27,664 nucleotides of DNA from Oceanococcus sp051252075. GTDB taxonomy: Bacteria > Pseudomonadota > Gammaproteobacteria > Nevskiales > Oceanococcaceae. Shown in pieces: positions 16,934 through 23,574 of this stretch. The position numbers and the translations under genes are program-made. The DNA lies in assembly GCA_051252075.1 (NCBI GenBank), contig JBPOFU010000037.1:1-27664 (forward strand), read 5' to 3'. How positions within the stretch are numbered: the first letter of the stretch is position 1; the number at the start of each line of letters is the position of its first letter. The notes beneath the pieces were generated by a model that saw only the letters and a program-made list of their open reading frames with translations, was not told where the DNA came from and did no database searches.

Positions 16934-17775
16934 GCGGCGAATCGAGTCCAGATAGGGGTGAGTTGGGTGCTTAGCGGTTGCAAACGAGCATAAGGTATCC
17001 AGCGCTGTTCGTGCGCGTGAAAGTCCGAGCCCATGGAGGCCAGCAACTCATGGCGCAAAGCGGCGCGGGTGCTGAGTTCCATGTCGTGTGCCTGTTGGGA
17101 CGGCCCGGCACTGACCTCTACGCCATCGCCACCAGCTTCAACAAAGGCTTGGTACATACGCTCACGCCAACTGGCAGTGAGGTTGTAACGCAGCGGATGG
17201 GCTAGCACTGAGAGGCCGCCAGCTTGTTGAATCGTATCGATCGCGCGCGGTAGATCTATCCATTGGGTTTTAACCGCTGCGGGTTTTCCGGCGCCGAGAT
17301 AACGTTTGAACGCCTGTTTCATATCGCTGACCAAGCCATCTTCTATGAGCAAGCGAGCGAAATGTGGTCGGGTGATTTGGCCTTTGCTGGCCAGAGCACG
17401 CGCGCGTGATAAGGGTTCTTTCACACCCAGGCGTTCTAGTTTTTTGGCGATGGCCTCGGCTCGTTGCTGGCGTATGTCTTGCAGTTCTTGCAGCAGCTGC
17501 GACATCGCCGGGTGATCGACTGCAAAATTTAAGCCGACGATGTGCAGGGTTTTGTTTTCCCAGCTCACTGACAATTCCACGCCATTGATGAGTTCGACGC
17601 CCAGTGCTTGCGCCTGAACACGTGCTTCCGGCAAGCCGGCAATGGTGTCGTGGTCAGTGAGCGCCATGTGCGTGATGCCATGATCCGCCGCGTGTTGCAC
17701 CAAAGCGCTAGGCGTCAGTTCACCGTCAGAGGCTTGTGAGTGGCAGTGCAGATCTATAGGAGACAAGGCTTTCAA
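16930..17775 (-). CDS. rnm: RNase AM-like PHP-domain phosphoesterase (YciV/TrpH family)
   Basis: This 281-residue protein shows a complete PHP domain: IDLHCHSQASDGELTP at residues 7-22, MALTDHDTIAGL at ~37-48, NGVELSV, HIVGLNF, VLAHPLRY near 195 and SMGSDFHAHEQ near 254. This is the YciV (RNase AM) family, 5'-3' exoribonucleases that trim rRNA 5' ends and also act on 3',5'-bisphosphonucleotides. All metal-ligand motifs are intact, unlike in the PHP lipoprotein at 9999-11711. The start codon is TTG (17775), overlapping the radical SAM stop by 4 nt (TTGA). Confidence 0.9.
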   Translation of the reverse strand: MKALSPIDLHCHSQASDGELTPSALVQHAADHGITHMALTDHDTIAGLPEARVQAQALGVELINGVELSVSWENKTLHIVGLNFAVDHPAMSQLLQELQDIRQQRAEAIAKKLERLGVKEPLSRARALASKGQITRPHFARLLIEDGLVSDMKQAFKRYLGAGKPAAVKTQWIDLPRAIDTIQQAGGLSVLAHPLRYNLTASWRERMYQAFVEAGGDGVEVSAGPSQQAHDMELSTRAALRHELLASMGSDFHAHEQRWIPYARLQPLSTQLTPIWTRFAA

Positions 17776-18833
17776 AAGGCAAAATCCTGTTGTTCGGGGC
17801 GCCCCGGCACGCGGAACAAATCGGTGCGGCGGGCCGCACTAGCACGTGAGGATAAACCAGCTTTGCGTCTGGCCAGTTGAAAACGTTGCGCGATGAGCTC
17901 GGCGTACACACCTGTGCCTTGCATGCGCTCTCCAAACTGGCTGTCGTAGAGCTTGCCGCCACGCATGTCACGCAACCTATTCATGACGCGTTCCGCGCGG
18001 TCTGGGTAGTGTTCCTGCAGCCAAGCTTGAAAGATCTCGGTGAGTTCATGGGGCAGGCGCAGCATCACATAGCCAGCCTCCTGTGCGCCGGCTTGGGCGA
18101 TGGCAGCAACGATGGATTCGATCTCTTCATCGTTGATGAAGGGAATGATGGGTGCGACTAAACAGCCGGTGGGAATGCCTGCTTCGGTCAGGCTTGCGAC
18201 CACTTTCAGCCGCCGCGCGGGTGAAGCTGTGCGTGGCTCTAATTTACGTTTCAGTGCAGCATCCAATGTGGTTACGCTGACCATGACCTTTAGCAAATCG
18301 AGCTGGGCCAGTTCGCCGAGCAGATCGAGATCTCGCAGTATGCCGCTGCCTTTGGTTATTAAGCCGACTGGATGACGGTATTCCAGAAACACTTCCAGCA
18401 GTTGGCGCGTTAACTGCAGTTGCCGTTCCGCCGGTTGGTAGGGGTCGGTGTTGGCACCTATGACTATTGTTTGCGCTTGGTAGTTGGGTTTATTAAACGC
18501 CTCTTTCAACAAGGTGGCGGCGTCAGGCTTGTAGAACAACTCGGTTTCAAAATCCAGCCCTGGGGACAAATCACGGTAGGCATGGCTAGGGCGGGCGTAG
18601 CAATACACGCAGCCGTGTTCGCATCCGGCTATCGGATTGATAGAACGGTTAAACGGCACGTCGGGTGAATCGTTTTTACTGATAATGCTGCGCGCGTGAT
18701 CGATATGCAGATGTGTAGCCAGTGGCGCAGCGGCTTGCTCATCGCGCGGCCAGCCATCGTCAAAAACCACGGTGTGTTCGGCCAAGTATCGACCGGCTGG
18801 ATTGAACGTAGCCCCACGGCTTTTATCAGACAT
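17772..18833 (-). CDS. PA0069-family radical SAM protein
   Basis: From the ATG at 18833 the product is 353 residues (MSDKSRGATFNPAGRY), the usual length for this family. The radical SAM Cys motif is CEHGCVYCYARP, with Cys71, Cys75 and Cys78, a CxxxCxxC spacing. It is followed by YRDLSPGLDFET, the TIVIGANTDPYQPAE strand and ITKGSGILRDLDLL. The same frame extends upstream to 19097, but that extension is antisense to folA and has no family similarity, so it is rejected. The family's reaction is not established; its ELP3/SPL-like spacing suggests action on nucleic acid or a nucleotide, which is inference. It heads a four-gene operon and diverges from folA. Confidence 0.88.
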   Translation of the reverse strand: MSDKSRGATFNPAGRYLAEHTVVFDDGWPRDEQAAAPLATHLHIDHARSIISKNDSPDVPFNRSINPIAGCEHGCVYCYARPSHAYRDLSPGLDFETELFYKPDAATLLKEAFNKPNYQAQTIVIGANTDPYQPAERQLQLTRQLLEVFLEYRHPVGLITKGSGILRDLDLLGELAQLDLLKVMVSVTTLDAALKRKLEPRTASPARRLKVVASLTEAGIPTGCLVAPIIPFINDEEIESIVAAIAQAGAQEAGYVMLRLPHELTEIFQAWLQEHYPDRAERVMNRLRDMRGGKLYDSQFGERMQGTGVYAELIAQRFQLARRKAGLSSRASAARRTDLFRVPGRPEQQDFAF

Positions 18834-18906
18834 CTTTTGCACCCAAGCAGTGTAGCTTTGTCGTGCGCTCGGTACACTCTGCGCTCGCATGAATAAGGAA
18901 GCTCTA
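18834..18906. promoter_or_regulatory. Divergent promoter region between radical SAM operon and folA
   Basis: Only 73 nt separate the two divergent starts, so both promoters must overlap here or extend into coding sequence. TTGCAC (18837-18842) and TACACT (18873-18878) are hexamer-like but badly spaced, so no promoter pair is assigned. AAGGAA at 18895-18900 is a good ribosome binding site for the GTG at 18907 and argues for that folA start over the ATG at 18889. Confidence 0.4.
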
Positions 18907-19398
18907 GTGAGCACGGTGAGTCTGGTCGCGGCCATGGCCGAAAACGGCATGATTGGCAAAGACGGCGTATTACCCTGGCATTTGCCGGCGGATCTAAAGC
19001 ATTTTAAAGCAGTGACCTTGGGCAAGCCGGTCATCATGGGGCGGCGCACTTGGCAAGAAGTGGGCAAGCCACTGCCAGGTCGGCGCAATATCGTCATTAG
19101 TCGGCAGGCGGATTACGCTGTTCCTGGTGCGGAGCTTGTGGCCAGCTTGGATGAGGCCCTGGCATTGGTCGCGGATGAGGCAGAAGTGATGGTTATTGGC
19201 GGTGGGCAAATTTACCGTGAAGCGATTCCGCGCGCTGATGTCTTCTACCGTACCTTGGTCTGTGGCGAACCGGATGGAGACACCCGTTTCCCCGAGGTGG
19301 ATTGGTCGCATTGGGAGCTCAAAGAAGAGCGGCGTATGGAGCCTGATGAGCGACATGCCTGGCCACTGTTGTTTCAACGTTTCGAGCGCGCGGCGTAG
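18907..19398 (+). CDS. folA: Dihydrofolate reductase
   Basis: This is a ~163-residue type I DHFR. Visible landmarks are SLVAAMAENGMIGKDGVLPWHLPADLK (given here only as the N-terminal NADPH/folate loop), PVIMGRRTWQEVGKPLPGR, NIVISRQ, VMVIGGGQIY and the acidic C-terminal half. It reduces dihydrofolate to tetrahydrofolate with NADPH. The GTG at 18907 is preferred because AAGGAA lies 6 nt upstream and the N-terminus then matches normal DHFR; an in-frame ATG at 18889 adds six residues. A Rieske gene follows after 3 nt. Confidence 0.95.
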   Translation: MSTVSLVAAMAENGMIGKDGVLPWHLPADLKHFKAVTLGKPVIMGRRTWQEVGKPLPGRRNIVISRQADYAVPGAELVASLDEALALVADEAEVMVIGGGQIYREAIPRADVFYRTLVCGEPDGDTRFPEVDWSHWELKEERRMEPDERHAWPLLFQRFERAA

Positions 19399-19401
19399 TT
19401 T

Positions 19402-19767
19402 GTGACCGCGCAGTGGCTGCGTTTATGCGCTGAGCAAGAACTGCTGGAAGGCGACAGTCTGCGTGTGGCCTTTGATGGCGATACGCATGCCCATGGTCTT
19501 TGCCTGTTGCGTCACAATGGTCAAGTCCACGCCTATCTCAATCGTTGCCCGCATCAAGACATGGCCATGGATTGGCTGCCAGGGCGCTTTTTAGACCCTG
19601 AAGGTGAGCACATAGTCTGTGCCATGCACGGCGCGCAGTTTCAGGCGGATGATGGCCTGTGTGTGGCGGGGCCGTGTTTGGGGCTACGATTAACCGCCGT
19701 GCCAGTGACAATCCGGCACGGCGACATCATGGTGCACCGCCAGCATCTGGCCGCGTATTGCGACTAG
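19402..19767 (+). CDS. Small Rieske [2Fe-2S] protein
   Basis: This 121-residue single-domain protein has both Rieske cluster motifs: NRCPHQDMAMDW (Cys49, His51) and IVCAMHGAQF (Cys73, His76). A further Cys pair (Cys87, Cys92) lies in GLCVAGPC, close to where the structural disulfide sits in some Rieske proteins. It has no signal peptide or membrane anchor, so it is probably a cytoplasmic ferredoxin-like electron carrier or a nitrite-reductase-small-subunit-like protein. The start is GTG, 3 nt after the folA stop, so co-translation with folA is likely. Its redox partner is unknown. Confidence 0.88.
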   Translation: MTAQWLRLCAEQELLEGDSLRVAFDGDTHAHGLCLLRHNGQVHAYLNRCPHQDMAMDWLPGRFLDPEGEHIVCAMHGAQFQADDGLCVAGPCLGLRLTAVPVTIRHGDIMVHRQHLAAYCD

Positions 19768-19777
19768 AAGCTCGGGC

Positions 19778-21442
19778 TTAACTGAGTTTGCGGTGACGCA
19801 CTTTTTCGTCTGCGCCTGCTTCCTTGCCCTTGCGGCGTAGATGATCGTCCGCGTAATCCTGATAATTGCCTTCATGGAAAACGATGCTGCCATCATCTTC
19901 CACGGCCAAGATGTGCGTGGCGATACGATCCAAGAACCAGCGATCATGTGAAATCACCATGGCGCAACCTGGGAAGGCCAGCAGGGCTTCTTCCAGCGCA
20001 CGAAGGGTTTCCACATCCAAGTCATTGGTGGGTTCATCGAGAAGCAACACGTTGCCGCCGGAACGCAGTAATTTGGCCAGATGCACACGGTTGCGTTCAC
20101 CACCGGATAAATCACCGACACGCTTTTGTTGATCTGAGCCTTTGAAGTTAAAGCGGCCAAAGTAAGCGCGTGATTGCACTTCGTAGTTGCCGACTTTAAT
20201 GATTTCCTGGCCGTCGGAAATTTCTTCCCAAGCCGTTTTATTGGCATCCAGCGCATCACGGCTTTGATCGACATAAGCGATATTGACCGATTCACCGATG
20301 CGGATTTCGCCGCCGTCGGCTTGCTCTTGTCTCGTGAGCATGCGGAACAGGGTGGTTTTACCTGCACCATTGTGACCAATGATGCCGACGATGGCCCCTT
20401 GTGGAACTTTGAAGCTCATATCCTTGTACAGAACACGTTCGCCGTAGGCTTTGCTGACGCCTTCCAGCTCAAACACCAACTCGCCCAAGCGTGGTCCAGG
20501 CGGTATGTAAATCTCGCTGGTTTCCGAGCGCTGTTGAAAATCCTGAGACTGCATTTCTTCGAACTGACGCAAACGCGCCTTGCTCTTGGATTGGCGGCCT
20601 TTGGGGTTGCTGCGTACCCATTCCAATTCTTCCGACATGGCTTTTTGCCGTGCCGCCTCAGTCTTCTCTTCGCGCGCGAGACGGGCTTGTTTTTGCTCCA
20701 GCCACGAGGAGTAATTGCCTTCCCAAGGAATGCCGTGGCCGCGATCCAGTTCCAGTATCCAGTTGGCTGCGTTATCTAAGAAATAGCGATCATGGGTCAC
20801 CGCCACGACGGTGCCTTTGAAGTCGCATAAGAAGGATTCCAGCCAAGCGACTGAATTGGCATCCAAGTGATTGGTTGGCTCATCCAGCAGCAGCATGTCC
20901 GGTTCGGACAGCAGCAAACGGCATAGGGCGACACGGCGGCGTTCACCGCCGGACAATTTTTCTACATCGGCATCCCAGGGTGGCAGATTCAGGGCATGCG
21001 CTGCTTGATCTAATTTGCGATCCAGTTCCCAAGCATCGACGGCGTCAATCTTGTCTTGCAGCTCACCTTGTTCAGCCATCAAAGCTTCGAAATCGGCATC
21101 CGGGTCGGCCATGGCTTCAGAAACTGCATTGAAGCGATCCAGCAGGGCTTTGGTTTCCGCAACGCCTTCCTCTACGTTGCCGCGTACATCTTTCGCCGGG
21201 TCTAGCTGCGGTTCCTGCTGTAGATAGCCAATTTTAAGGCCAGGTTGCGGATGAGCTTCGCCGACGATTTCGGTATCGATGCCCGCCATGATGCGCAGTA
21301 AGGTTGATTTACCCGCGCCGTTGTAGCCCAGCACCCCGATTTTTGCACCCGGCAAAAAGTACAAAGAGATATCGCGCAGGATGTGTTTTTTCGGTGGGAC
21401 AATTTTGCCCACCTTGTTCATGCTGTAAACGTATTGGCTCAT
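19778..21442 (-). CDS. ettA: Energy-dependent translational throttle protein EttA (ABC-F)
   Basis: This 554-residue protein has almost exactly the length of E. coli EttA (555) and starts MSQYVYSMNKVGKIVPPKK as EttA does. It has two ABC ATPase domains: Walker A GYNGAGKST (~39-47) with signature LSGGERRRVAL and Walker B LLLDEPTNHLD, then GHNGAGKTT (~356), LSGGERNRVHL and LLLDEPTNDLD. A linker of charged helices (the arm and P-site tRNA interaction region) separates them. EttA binds the ribosomal E site and gates the first elongation step according to ATP/ADP. No membrane domain is present. It lies 61 nt downstream of mltF; a small dyad (GCGAATTATTCGC, 21477-21489) lies between them. Confidence 0.97.
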   Translation of the reverse strand: MSQYVYSMNKVGKIVPPKKHILRDISLYFLPGAKIGVLGYNGAGKSTLLRIMAGIDTEIVGEAHPQPGLKIGYLQQEPQLDPAKDVRGNVEEGVAETKALLDRFNAVSEAMADPDADFEALMAEQGELQDKIDAVDAWELDRKLDQAAHALNLPPWDADVEKLSGGERRRVALCRLLLSEPDMLLLDEPTNHLDANSVAWLESFLCDFKGTVVAVTHDRYFLDNAANWILELDRGHGIPWEGNYSSWLEQKQARLAREEKTEAARQKAMSEELEWVRSNPKGRQSKSKARLRQFEEMQSQDFQQRSETSEIYIPPGPRLGELVFELEGVSKAYGERVLYKDMSFKVPQGAIVGIIGHNGAGKTTLFRMLTRQEQADGGEIRIGESVNIAYVDQSRDALDANKTAWEEISDGQEIIKVGNYEVQSRAYFGRFNFKGSDQQKRVGDLSGGERNRVHLAKLLRSGGNVLLLDEPTNDLDVETLRALEEALLAFPGCAMVISHDRWFLDRIATHILAVEDDGSIVFHEGNYQDYADDHLRRKGKEAGADEKVRHRKLS

Positions 21443-21503
21443 GGCGTGCGGCTGAACGATTTTGGAAGAAGAGGCTGCGAATTATTCGCCATCGCGCCGC
21501 CTG

Positions 21504-23027
21504 CTACAACAGGGGCAGGTCAATATCCAAAGGACTGGTGGTTTCTTGCAGCACTTTGTTCTGCACTTTTGGTTTCGCCAACTCGCTTTTGTCGCGTGTT
21601 TTCTCGTTATTGGTCATCCAATTGAGCACATCCAGATAGGTGCGAACGTTGCCCACATAGACTTCTGCTTCGTGGCCACGGGCATAGCCGTACTTGGTTT
21701 GTTTGTGCCATTTGTCCTGAGTGAGCAAGCGCAGATTACTGCGCACATCAATCCAGCTATTCAGATTGCCACCCCGTTTTTCTGTGAGCTTGCGCACATC
21801 CAGCAGATGGCCGTAGCCCATGTTGTAGGAAGCTAGGGCCATCCAGACTCGGTCAGGTTGCGGAATTTCATCGGGTAATCGATCGAGTAAAAAGCGGAAG
21901 TAACGTGCGCCTCCGTCGATACTTTGTGCTGGATCAGTGCGATCTTTAACTTTCATATATTTGGCGGTATCCCGCGTCAGCATCATCAAGCCGCGTACGC
22001 CCGTGGTGCTCTTTGCTTGCGCGCTCCAATGCGATTCTTGATAGCTGATGGCAGCCAGCAGTCGCCAATCGATGCCGGTTTGCTCTCCGGCTTTTTCAAA
22101 CCACTTGCGATAGCGAGGTAGGCGGTTGGTGATGTGCTGAGCTAGCGAACGGCTGCTGACAAAATCGAGACGATCTACATGGCCGAAATAACGATCGTTG
22201 AGTATCGCCAGTTCGCCGCTAATCGTCATTGTGGTGAGAAAACGCGTGGCTTCATTGAACAAGCTGGAATCACGATGATGCCTAAAGGCCCATGCTTTTC
22301 GGCTGGGTTCACCCAAATCCATCGCCGTACCCAATTTGTGGTGGTAGCGCCGGGTCATGGCAATGAGATCAGAATCACCAACGGTGTAGGTCATGCGCTC
22401 TTGGCCGACGCGCGCCAGTAAATCCTCGGAACTGGCATCTTCCACGGTTTCCCAACGCAGTGTGGGGTGTTGTTCAGCCAGTTTGGTCAATAGCTCTTCG
22501 TGAGCTGAATTTTCTGGAATGTAAATAGGCGCCTTTAGTTTGCTTAAAGAACGTGGTTTACCGCTGCCTATGCGATAAGCCAGCTGTGGCGTGACTTGGC
22601 GCACCGCTGGAGAAAACAAAATGTGGCGAGAGCGGTTGTCCGTCACCGTTAAATTGGCCGCGGCCAGATGTACCTTCTGGTCCACCACGGCTTCCAAGGC
22701 CGCCGCAGCCGAAGGAGTGATACGCATATCCAGTTCAACACCAAGCTCATGTGCGAACTGCAATGCCAGGTCATAGGCAAATCCCGTCGGGCCATCACCC
22801 GAGTCATAAAAAGTCGTTGGGCTGTTTATAGTGGCGACTTTCAACACGCCGGTGGCGCGAATCTGATCCAATTTACTGATCGGCAGGGTGCAGGTGCTTA
22901 AAACGCACAGCTGCAACGTAAACAACAGCACGACACTTGCTCGGTAAAAGAGTGTGCGCCGTGTCACTTGCCAGCCGATTTGTGAAGATGGAAATTCATG
23001 TGCTGGATTGTAACGGTAAATCGACAA
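21504..23027 (-). CDS. mltF: Membrane-bound lytic murein transglycosylase MltF
   Basis: This 507-residue protein has an N-terminal hydrophobic signal/anchor (SVVLLFTLQLCVLSTC), then a periplasmic solute-binding-like domain (~55-290, GVLKVATINSPTTFYD and GPTGFAYDLALQF), then an SLT/lysozyme-like domain with catalytic Glu331 in AISYQESHW, TGVRGLMML and LASYNMGYGH. This domain order is specific to MltF, which cleaves peptidoglycan to 1,6-anhydro-muropeptides at the outer membrane. The lipobox (LSTC) is imperfect, so lipidation is uncertain. The start at 23027 is TTG; a GTG at 22967 gives a tidier signal peptide (VTRRTLFYRA) and is a real alternative. Transcription may continue into ettA. Confidence 0.95.
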   Translation of the reverse strand: MSIYRYNPAHEFPSSQIGWQVTRRTLFYRASVVLLFTLQLCVLSTCTLPISKLDQIRATGVLKVATINSPTTFYDSGDGPTGFAYDLALQFAHELGVELDMRITPSAAAALEAVVDQKVHLAAANLTVTDNRSRHILFSPAVRQVTPQLAYRIGSGKPRSLSKLKAPIYIPENSAHEELLTKLAEQHPTLRWETVEDASSEDLLARVGQERMTYTVGDSDLIAMTRRYHHKLGTAMDLGEPSRKAWAFRHHRDSSLFNEATRFLTTMTISGELAILNDRYFGHVDRLDFVSSRSLAQHITNRLPRYRKWFEKAGEQTGIDWRLLAAISYQESHWSAQAKSTTGVRGLMMLTRDTAKYMKVKDRTDPAQSIDGGARYFRFLLDRLPDEIPQPDRVWMALASYNMGYGHLLDVRKLTEKRGGNLNSWIDVRSNLRLLTQDKWHKQTKYGYARGHEAEVYVGNVRTYLDVLNWMTNNEKTRDKSELAKPKVQNKVLQETTSPLDIDLPLL

Positions 23028-23153
23028 TCTTCAGCTTAGGTACTGGTCAGCTATGCAGCACTATCGTAGACTTGCGGCCCCTACCGGGGCATGTCTTGCA
23101 TGTCAGCGATAACAGGGAGCGGGTTGATAGACCTGCAGCAAGTTTTCAGACCA

Positions 23154-23244
23154 GGAGAAGTGCCAGAGTGGTCGAATGGGCCGGATTCGAAATCCGGTGT
23201 ACGGTTCTGCCGTACCGAGGGTTCGAATCCCTCCTTCTCCTCCA
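23154..23244 (+). tRNA. tRNA-Ser (anticodon CGA)
   Basis: This is a class II tRNA. The acceptor strand GGAGAAG pairs with CTTCTCC. The anticodon stem-loop is CCGGA-TTCGAAA-TCCGG with anticodon CGA. A long variable arm GTACGG-TTCTG-CCGTAC is present, as expected for serine, and the T-arm contains GGTTCGAATCC. CCA is encoded. The discriminator base is T (U73), where G73 is usual for bacterial serine tRNAs. It lies 126 nt from, and divergent to, mltF. Confidence 0.95.
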
Positions 23245-23253
23245 AAATTAATG

Positions 23254-23281
23254 TGCCCGCGCAAGCGGGCATATTTGTTTT
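23254..23281 (+). terminator. Probable rho-independent terminator of tRNA-Ser
   Basis: TGCCCGC pairs perfectly with GCGGGCA around a GCAA tetraloop (23254-23271), followed by a T-rich but interrupted run (TATTTGTTTT). The stable GNRA-type loop and the position 9 nt after the tRNA CCA support a terminator. The imperfect T-tract leaves room for read-through into the downstream repeat. Confidence 0.7.
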
Positions 23282-23318
23282 GGGAGATCGGAGGGTGAGG
23301 AGCCACGCCAGGGTTCGA

Positions 23319-23394
23319 TCAATCGGCAGGATTGCCGATTGAGATTGCGCCTTTGGCGCAACCCGAAGGGCGATGGCCATGGATGGCCTGAGTC
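23319..23394. repeat. Hairpin-rich insert (REP/MITE-like)
   Basis: This 76-nt block contains successive dyads: CAATCGGCA-GGAT-TGCCGATTG (9-bp perfect stem, 23320-23341), TTGCGCC-TTT-GGCGCAA (7-bp perfect stem, about 23345-23361) and GGCCAT-GGAT-GGCC (near 23375-23388). It sits between AGGGTTCGA and AATCCCTCC, two segments that are adjacent in the tRNA T-arm upstream. Only one copy occurs in this window, so calling it a dispersed repeat family is inference. Confidence 0.45.
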
Positions 23395-23414
23395 AATCCC
23401 TCCTTCTCCTCCAA
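23395..23414 (+). repeat. Second copy of the tRNA-Ser 3' end (20-nt direct repeat)
   Basis: Bases 23395-23414 are identical to 23226-23245, which is the 3' half of the T-arm, the acceptor strand and CCA of tRNA-Ser plus one base. The start-to-start distance is 169 bp. Flanking bases differ on both sides, which defines the repeat exactly. Confidence 0.9.
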
Positions 23415-23453
23415 TTAAAAATACCGTAAAGCAAATTAAACATGCGTTTTACC

Positions 23454-23461
23454 GGGGGGGG
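23454..23461 (+). repeat. G8 homopolymer upstream of surface lipoprotein gene
   Basis: Eight consecutive G residues lie 113 nt before the GTG start of the large lipoprotein and just before a terminator-like hairpin. Such tracts can vary in length by slippage; here it is non-coding, and any effect would be on transcription or RNA structure. Confidence 0.6.
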
Positions 23462-23470
23462 TAGCTTTCG

Positions 23471-23493
23471 AAACGCCCTTTGGCGTGCTTTTT
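23471..23493 (+). terminator. Terminator-like hairpin before lipoprotein gene
   Basis: ACGCC (23473-23477) pairs with GGCGT (23482-23486) around a CTTT loop, preceded by AA and followed by GCTTTTT (23487-23493). The stem is short but the A-rich/T-rich flanks are typical of an intrinsic terminator. It would stop read-through from the tRNA region before the lipoprotein gene. Confidence 0.55.
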
Positions 23494-23539
23494 CCAAGCT
23501 CGAAGTTCCCCAAGTACACCCCATCTGCATTCCCTATTG

Positions 23540-23554
23540 ATAGACTGAGTCTAT
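23540..23554. promoter_or_regulatory. Perfect 15-bp dyad with adjacent CTATTG repeats
   Basis: ATAGACT-G-AGTCTAT is a perfect inverted repeat 20 nt upstream of the lipoprotein GTG. CTATTG occurs three times around it (23534, 23551 and 23557). The location suits an operator or a leader stem near the transcription start. The cognate regulator is unknown. Confidence 0.4.
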
Positions 23555-23574
23555 TGCTATTGGTTGGGGTTGTT

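Larger units (their letters stand above)
23245..23574. other. 330-bp intergenic region: terminators, tRNA 3' repeat, hairpin element, regulatory-looking dyad
   Basis: No gene is supported here. In order it holds a terminator-like hairpin (23254-23281), a T-arm-like AGGGTTCGA (23310-23318), a hairpin-rich block (23319-23394), a copy of the tRNA 3' end (23395-23414), a run of eight G (23454-23461), a terminator-like hairpin (23471-23493) and a 15-bp dyad (23540-23554) just before the large lipoprotein gene. Short frames crossing it overlap the tRNA and have no protein-like features. Confidence 0.7.

Noticed and set aside
18834..19097. Upstream extension of the radical SAM reading frame (would make a 441-residue protein)
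   Set aside because: The extension is antisense to folA, has no family similarity, and the ATG at 18833 gives the normal family N-terminus and length.
23081..23380. Short frames on both strands across the tRNA-Ser region
   Set aside because: They overlap the tRNA and its flanking hairpins, have no protein-like features, and are typical artefacts at tRNA loci.
23226..23414. Integrated genomic island bounded by att repeats at tRNA-Ser
   Set aside because: Only 149 bp lie between the copies and no integrase is present. A past excision footprint remains possible but an island is not supported.
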